Positions 15,477-18,995 of a stretch of 18,995 nt of DNA are shown here, in pieces. The stretch's first letter is position 1, and each line of letters begins with the position of its first letter. The DNA is taken from the NCBI GenBank assembly GCA_021323815.1, contig JAJPKG010000351.1:1-18995 (forward strand), given 5' to 3'. This stretch comes from Pseudomonadota bacterium. Its GTDB lineage: Bacteria; Chloroflexota; Ktedonobacteria; Ktedonobacterales; JACDGC01. The notes under the pieces were generated by a model, which was given only the letters and a program-made list of their open reading frames with translations, was not told the DNA's origin and searched no databases. A program made the translations under genes and the position numbers.

Positions 15477-15844
15477 TGGTGGAGATGGGGGGGAGTTGAA
15501 CCCCCCGTCCAAATAAGCGCCGAGAACGATATCCTACAGGCTTAGCCGACGTTTTGGCATGACGCCGGGTGGCTCCCATCGGCAGGATCCGCCCCAGCCT
15601 GGCTCGCTGGTCTCAGGCGGTGCGTAGCGAGCATCGGCACCGCAGCCTCTCAACTATGTGACACCCGCACCCCGACCCGTTGAGAAGAGGCCGGACGGAT
15701 GCGCTTTACCGGTGTTTAGGCGGCGAAAGCGAGTTGTTGCTGCGGTTTGGCAGCTATTGTTTGCCGGTTGTTTAACGAGAGTGCATACCGGCACCTCGAC
15801 CTGCAATCGATCCCTCCGCTCACCTGTCGATCCCCAGCATCCCC
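15477..15844 (-). ncRNA. ssrA: Transfer-messenger RNA (tmRNA)
   Basis: This 368-base one-piece tmRNA rescues stalled ribosomes with SmpB and adds a degradation tag. The 5' end GGGGATG pairs with the 3' CATCTCC (one G-U) to form the acceptor stem, and it is followed by CTGGGGATCGACAGG, the conserved tmRNA 5' region. The 3' end has the T arm GGGGG-GTTCAACT-CCCCC and an encoded CCA. The tag frame runs from the resume codon GCC at 15751 to TAA at 15716-15718 and reads AKPQQQLAFAA. UAGCU stands just before the resume codon, matching the conserved UAG-containing -5 to -1 site that sets the frame. It has its own promoter and terminator and is divergent from the FKBP gene. Confidence 0.96.
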
Positions 15845-15876
15845 AGGGTTCGCCCCAGCTTTGAGGGAACACAGTC

Positions 15877-15905
15877 AGTATACCACACAAATAGCCAAGA
15901 TGCAA
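15877..15905 (-). promoter_or_regulatory. Promoter of the tmRNA gene
   Basis: On the minus strand TTGCAT (15900-15905) and TATACT (15877-15882, 5/6) are spaced by exactly 17 bases. Transcription should begin near 15870, about 25 bases before the mature 5' end, consistent with 5' trimming by RNase P. Confidence 0.7.
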
Positions 15906-15940
15906 GGACAAGAGACCATCGTTCCATCCGGGCTAGGTTG

Positions 15941-15969
15941 TTGCGCGGCGCGTGGATGAGGCGTATACT
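15941..15969 (+). promoter_or_regulatory. Promoter of the FKBP gene
   Basis: TTGCGC (15941-15946) and TATACT (15964-15969, 5/6) are spaced by 17 bases. They point away from the tmRNA promoter, with 35 bases between the two -35 boxes. Transcription should begin near 15976, giving a leader of about 37 bases to the ATG at 16013. Confidence 0.55.
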
Positions 15970-16012
15970 ACATCCGATTCTCGCCCATCAGCAGGAGGAT
16001 TGACAAACCGCT

Positions 16013-16804
16013 ATGTCATCGCCCAAGAAGCCCGGTTCATCAGCCAACAGCCGGTCCGCGTCATCCAATGGTCGCCCCGTCACGCGCCCGACATCGGGGA
16101 CGAAATCGGCGACGACCAGCCGCCCGGTTTCCACGAAATCGGCCACCCCCAGCAAGCCGGTGGCGGCGAAGTCCGCGACGACCAGCCGACCCGTGACCGA
16201 AACGAAATCCGGCGGTTCCGTCGTCAAGCGCGCGCCGGTTTCCAGCGCCCGCCAGGCGCGGCTGCAAGCGCAGCGCGAACGCGAGCGCAATCAGCGGATG
16301 ATCACCGGCGGGGTGATCGCGTTGATCGTGGTCGTGCTCGCCTTCGCCATCTGGCAGGTCATCCCCAAACCCGCCGCGACTCCGGCCAAAGCGAAGGCAT
16401 GCGCGACGGTCCCGGCGAATATGCCGTCTACTGCTGACCAGCCACCGCCGACGAACCTCAAGCCGGTCAAACTCGCCGATGGGCTGGAATATATCGATCT
16501 GGTCGTCGGCTGTGGGGCTACCGTCGCGCCGAATTCGCAGTTTACGGCCAACTATACGGGCTGGATTCAGGGCGGCCACAAATTCCAATCCTCGCGAGAT
16601 CCTGGTGGTAGTCCCTTCCAGGCAAATTTAGCGCCTGGTAATGTGATTCAGGGCTGGTCGGAAGGATTGCCCGGCATGAAAGTCGGCGGCGTGCGCCGCT
16701 TGATCATCCCACCGGCGTTGGGTTATGGCGCGTCGGGACAGCCACCAACGATTCCAGGAAATGCCACGTTGATCTTCGACGTATCAGCCATCAGCATCCC
16801 CTGA
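16013..16804 (+). CDS. Membrane-anchored FKBP-type peptidyl-prolyl isomerase
   Basis: This 263-residue protein has a basic, Ser/Thr/Pro/Lys-rich cytoplasmic tail (1-95), one membrane helix (about 97-117) and an extracytoplasmic FKBP domain (about 150-263), placing a prolyl isomerase or chaperone on secreted proteins. Binding-pocket residues of FKBP12 have clear counterparts: Tyr181 (Y26), Phe191 (F36), Phe202 (F46), Val211-Ile212 (V55-I56), Trp215 (W59), Tyr238 (Y82) and Phe255 (F99). The usual Asp37 is Gln192 (HKFQSS instead of KFDSS). Cys130 and Cys167 could form a disulfide outside the cell. Only TGA lies upstream in frame, so the ATG at 16013 is the sole good start; AGGAGG at 15993-15998 is 14 bases away, rather far. 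The tail holds three copies of an 11-residue repeat. Confidence 0.92.
   Translation: MSSPKKPGSSANSRSASSNGRPVTRPTSGTKSATTSRPVSTKSATPSKPVAAKSATTSRPVTETKSGGSVVKRAPVSSARQARLQAQRERERNQRMITGGVIALIVVVLAFAIWQVIPKPAATPAKAKACATVPANMPSTADQPPPTNLKPVKLADGLEYIDLVVGCGATVAPNSQFTANYTGWIQGGHKFQSSRDPGGSPFQANLAPGNVIQGWSEGLPGMKVGGVRRLIIPPALGYGASGQPPTIPGNATLIFDVSAISIP
16100..16198 (+). repeat. Three 33-bp in-frame tandem repeats in the FKBP tail
   Basis: Residues 30-62 read TKSATTSRPVS, TKSATPSKPVA and AKSATTSRPVT, three near-identical 11-residue units encoded by 33-base tandem copies. A partial fourth copy (ETKSG) follows. The units are basic, lack hydrophobic residues and should be disordered. Copy number could vary between strains by slippage. 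Confidence 0.75.
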
Positions 16805-16826
16805 TCGCCTGAGCTTTGTGGGCGAT
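16804..16826 (+). terminator. Possible 3' hairpin of the FKBP gene
   Basis: ATCGCC (16804-16809) and GGCGAT (16821-16826) form a 6-bp stem around an 11-base loop right at the stop codon. No T tract follows, so terminator activity is doubtful. Confidence 0.25.
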
Positions 16827-16862
16827 TACCGGCGGGGATTGCTAGAGGCACGGCGGCGCGCA

Positions 16863-16871
16863 TGGTACAAT
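16863..16871 (+). promoter_or_regulatory. Candidate extended -10 promoter of the ABC pair
   Basis: TGGTACAAT is a TGn extended -10 element with a 5/6 -10 box. Transcription would begin near 16878, about 90 bases before the ATG at 16970. No clear -35 is present, as is usual for extended -10 promoters. Confidence 0.35.
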
Positions 16872-16969
16872 GTGGGGCAAGATGGAAGAGACGACATCTT
16901 TCGCACAACTTGATCACGTGCCGCTGCGCCGTTGGTTGCGCCGCGCGGCACTCCTGCTGGAGGCTGGCT

Positions 16970-18109
16970 ATGTCCGAGGCGACCGCGCCACTGGTGCGCT
17001 GCCAAGACGTGGCGACGCGCCTCTCGCCGTATGGGCGGGCGCTGTCGGCACTGTCGTTCGAGGTGGCGCGCGGCGAGATCTTCGCCCTGGCTGGACCCGG
17101 TGGCAGCGGGAAATCCGCCCTGCTTACCCTGCTCGCGGGCCTGCACGCGCCGACCGTTGGCGCACTCACCGTCGATTCTGTTGATCTGGCACGCAATCCT
17201 GCCGGCATCGCGCCGTTCACCTCCTATCTCGCCCAGCATTCTGACGTGCCGGAACACCTGCGCGTGGGCGAATTGCTCTTTTTCACTGGTCGCCTGCGCG
17301 GTTTGCCGACACATACCGCTCGCGCCATCAGCCGCGATCTGCTGGATCAAAGCGGGCTGGAACCCGTCGCCAAACAACCGCTGCATGCCATCTCACGCGG
17401 CGAGGAACGGTTGGCGCGTTTCTGCACCGCCCTGATGGGATCTCCTCGCTTGCTGCTGCTGGACGAACCGACACACGGCCTGGATTTTCGCCAGCGCCAG
17501 TGGGTGTGGGATGTCATCCGCCAGATGCAGCAGGGCGGCGTGACGGTCATCGTGGCGACGCATCACATCGAAGAGATCGAGCCGCTGGCGACGCGGCTGG
17601 CCTTCCTGCGCGACGGCAAGATCATCGCGCTGGGCGACATCACCAAGCTGAAGGAACGCTACAGCCGGGGGCCACGCATGGATCTCAAGCTCCTCCCCGG
17701 CACCACGCTCGGCAACGTGACGAAGCTGAAACTTGAATCCCTCGGCACCGTCATCGAACATGAACCCGGCGTCTTCTCGCTCTATCCCCGGCCCGACACG
17801 CTGGGTGGCTCGGCCATCGTCGGCTCCATCCCCGTTTCCACAATGGCGCAAGCGCTGGCGAAGGGCCGCCGCGGACGCAAGAAAAAAGATGCCGCTGCTG
17901 CCGCCGCGCCCGCCGCCTCACCGCCCGCGCCCATCACTGATGACTCGTGGCTGCTGGATCGCACCATCAGCCTGCCCGGCACGCTGGGGCGCACCATCGA
18001 AGAGATCTTCACCATCATCGGCTCGCAGAACGTGGCAGAGTTTTGGTTCGCTCCGCCAACGCTCACAGATGTCTATCTGCACCTGACGGGAGAGGCTCCC
18101 TATGCTTGA
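16970..18109 (+). CDS. ABC transporter ATP-binding protein with C-terminal extension
   Basis: This 379-residue ATPase subunit powers the membrane partner encoded next. The Walker A GPGGSGKSA is at 42-50, the Q-loop Gln89 in SYLAQH, Walker B LLLLDEP at 161-167 with THGLD after it, and the switch His198 in VIVATHH. The signature at the LSGGQ position is degenerate, ISRGEE (141-146). After the ATPase domain (about 7-225) comes a C-terminal domain. A Lys/Arg then Ala/Pro-rich stretch at about 298-323 (KGRRGRKKK, then AAAAAAP) looks like a flexible linker before a final segment ending at 379. The ATG at 16970 has GGAGG 6 bases upstream; a longer in-frame start at 16862 lacks support. The stop overlaps the permease start by 8 bases, so translation is coupled. 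Confidence 0.88.
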   Translation: MSEATAPLVRCQDVATRLSPYGRALSALSFEVARGEIFALAGPGGSGKSALLTLLAGLHAPTVGALTVDSVDLARNPAGIAPFTSYLAQHSDVPEHLRVGELLFFTGRLRGLPTHTARAISRDLLDQSGLEPVAKQPLHAISRGEERLARFCTALMGSPRLLLLDEPTHGLDFRQRQWVWDVIRQMQQGGVTVIVATHHIEEIEPLATRLAFLRDGKIIALGDITKLKERYSRGPRMDLKLLPGTTLGNVTKLKLESLGTVIEHEPGVFSLYPRPDTLGGSAIVGSIPVSTMAQALAKGRRGRKKKDAAAAAAPAASPPAPITDDSWLLDRTISLPGTLGRTIEEIFTIIGSQNVAEFWFAPPTLTDVYLHLTGEAPYA

Positions 18110-18941
18110 CGGTCGCCACGCCTTTCGTCCCTTGTTGCAGATGCAATGGCGGGCGCTGCGGGGGCAACGCCTCGCCATCACGCTCGCCACTTTGGCGCTG
18201 CCGCTGGGCATCATCACGGCGCTGAGCGATTCGCCCCTGCAAGCGGCGTTGTTGCAGCGCACCGAGATCGTGGCGCTCAGCCCGGTGCTGCCAATGCTGG
18301 GGATGGCCTTCTTGGTGATGCCACCCTTCCTGGCGCGCATGCGCGAGCAGCGGCAGATTCTCTTTTATGCCACGTTGCCCATCGGACGGCTGGTCTTTTT
18401 GCGCGCGCTGCTGGCATCCTTCACCCTGGCTGCGCTGCCGGGGATCGTGCTCGCCCCCCTGCTGGCGCTGTCGCTGTTGCAGGTGAAAGCTACGTTTCTG
18501 GTGGGCTATCTGTTGGGAATCGTCTTGATCGGGTTGCCATTGGCGGCGCTCGGCGCGGCACTGGGCCTTTCGGGATTACGCCAGACGGCGGCGACGGCCT
18601 GGGGCATGGCGGCCTATGTGGTTTCGGTCGGCGCGCTCGTGCTGCTGGCGGCATCGCCGCATCTGCCAAACACGCTCTATAATCTCGCGTTCATGTTGCC
18701 CGCCTCGCGGGGGAGCGATCTGCTGGCGGCATTTTTGCCGTTCGACGGTCAGCGGCAAGTGGCGGGCGATCTGCTGGCGCTGATCCTGTATGCTGCCGGC
18801 GCGGGCTTCCTGGCCTATCGCCTGTTGCCCTGGCGGCGCGAGCAGCCGACGGAGCTACCGTCGCCGCTAGCCCAGGCATTATCGCATCTGCCGCAGATTG
18901 TGCCGCAGCCGGCGGACGGGAACGAATCAGGCGGCAATTGA
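18102..18941 (+). CDS. ABC-2-like transporter permease
   Basis: This 279-residue polytopic membrane protein has about six hydrophobic helices (roughly 24-41, 57-77, 97-120, 131-155, 163-184 and 223-243). That is the size and layout of a permease partner of a two-gene ABC exporter. The RMREQRQILFYATLPIGR stretch (79-96) between helices 2 and 3 resembles the coupling region of ABC-2 permeases that reads ERExGTLExLxxxPxxR. The start ATG overlaps the last codons of the ATPase gene (shared ATGCTTGA), with GGGAGAGG upstream. The C-terminal tail (245-279) is hydrophilic and Pro/Gln-rich. The cargo is unknown. Confidence 0.8.
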   Translation: MLDGRHAFRPLLQMQWRALRGQRLAITLATLALPLGIITALSDSPLQAALLQRTEIVALSPVLPMLGMAFLVMPPFLARMREQRQILFYATLPIGRLVFLRALLASFTLAALPGIVLAPLLALSLLQVKATFLVGYLLGIVLIGLPLAALGAALGLSGLRQTAATAWGMAAYVVSVGALVLLAASPHLPNTLYNLAFMLPASRGSDLLAAFLPFDGQRQVAGDLLALILYAAGAGFLAYRLLPWRREQPTELPSPLAQALSHLPQIVPQPADGNESGGN

Positions 18942-18995
18942 TCAGAGCGGGCAGGATCATGATAACGATCAGCACCAGGCTGAGGATGCTGATGA
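18942..18995. other. Window end, gene content undecided
   Basis: On the plus strand an ATG at 18959, with GGCAGGA nearby, opens a frame running off the window (MITISTRLRMLM). On the minus strand the same bases read as a hydrophobic stretch, ISILSLVLIVIMILPALIN, but that frame continues antisense into the permease gene. Neither can be confirmed in 54 bases. Confidence 0.2.

Noticed and set aside
15654..15911. An 85-codon minus-strand frame containing ANNSCQ, resembling a tag start
   Set aside because: It lies inside the tmRNA gene. The true tag frame is fixed by UAGCU before GCC and by the LAFAA-stop ending, which is in another frame.
16100..16198. Possible CRISPR-like array from regularly spaced repeats
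   Set aside because: The 33-base units are contiguous, in frame and without spacers, so they are protein-coding tandem repeats.
15952..16437. A 161-codon plus-strand frame overlapping the FKBP start
   Set aside because: It is out of frame with the FKBP protein, lacks a domain and overlaps the FKBP promoter.
16862..16969. N-terminal extension of the ABC ATPase from an ATG at 16862
   Set aside because: It overlaps the candidate -10 box, has no ribosome site and encodes a Cys/Arg/His-rich leader unlike ABC ATPases. GGAGG before 16970 fits far better.

Overview
The window is GC-rich bacterial chromosomal DNA with short intergenic gaps and mostly good Shine-Dalgarno sites. The gene set suggests a Gram-positive-like or Chloroflexota-type bacterium: a HisKA_2-type GAF sensor kinase, a membrane-anchored FKBP, a stand-alone eIF2B-family protein, a membrane-anchored C39-like protein and a PQQ-type sugar dehydrogenase with extra C-terminal domains. 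This assignment is an inference from gene content and style; no ribosomal marker other than tmRNA is present.

Layout. Positions 1-699 hold the 3' part of a UbiA prenyltransferase. A probable operon follows at 907-4205: an APH-fold kinase, an M24 Xaa-Pro peptidase and an eIF2B-family protein. After it come a HAD-IIA phosphatase (4422-5210) and a large secreted PQQ-type sugar dehydrogenase (5393-7849) ending in a strong hairpin. Position 7850-8280 is a decayed stretch with the start of a broken isochorismatase-type hydrolase and what looks like the right end of an IS200/IS605 element. Both lie downstream of a minus-strand GT2 glycosyltransferase (8280-9500). Divergent to that gene are a proline-iminopeptidase-like hydrolase (9628-10515) and a GAF/GAF/HisKA_2 sensor kinase (10565-12721). 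A repeat-bearing convergent gap leads to a minus-strand GT4 glycosyltransferase (12917-13900). This gene faces away from a membrane-anchored C39-like protein (14200-15294) across a clear pair of divergent promoters. The tmRNA gene ssrA lies on the minus strand (15477-15844) with its promoter, tag reading frame and terminator all readable. It is divergent from a membrane-anchored FKBP isomerase (16013-16804). An ABC ATPase and permease pair (16970-18941) closes the window.

How the genes relate. The only firmly coupled units are the 907-4205 run, the GT2 gene with its broken neighbour, and the overlapping ABC pair. Much of the rest looks like housekeeping, envelope and secretion genes in single-gene units. 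I found no CRISPR array, defence island, prophage or obvious biosynthetic cluster. The more unusual items are the isochorismatase/IS200-IS605 junction, a Cys/His-rich GAF domain, an FKBP lacking the usual active-site Asp, an eIF2B-family protein lacking the isomerase Cys, and promoter architectures with inverted repeats over the core elements.
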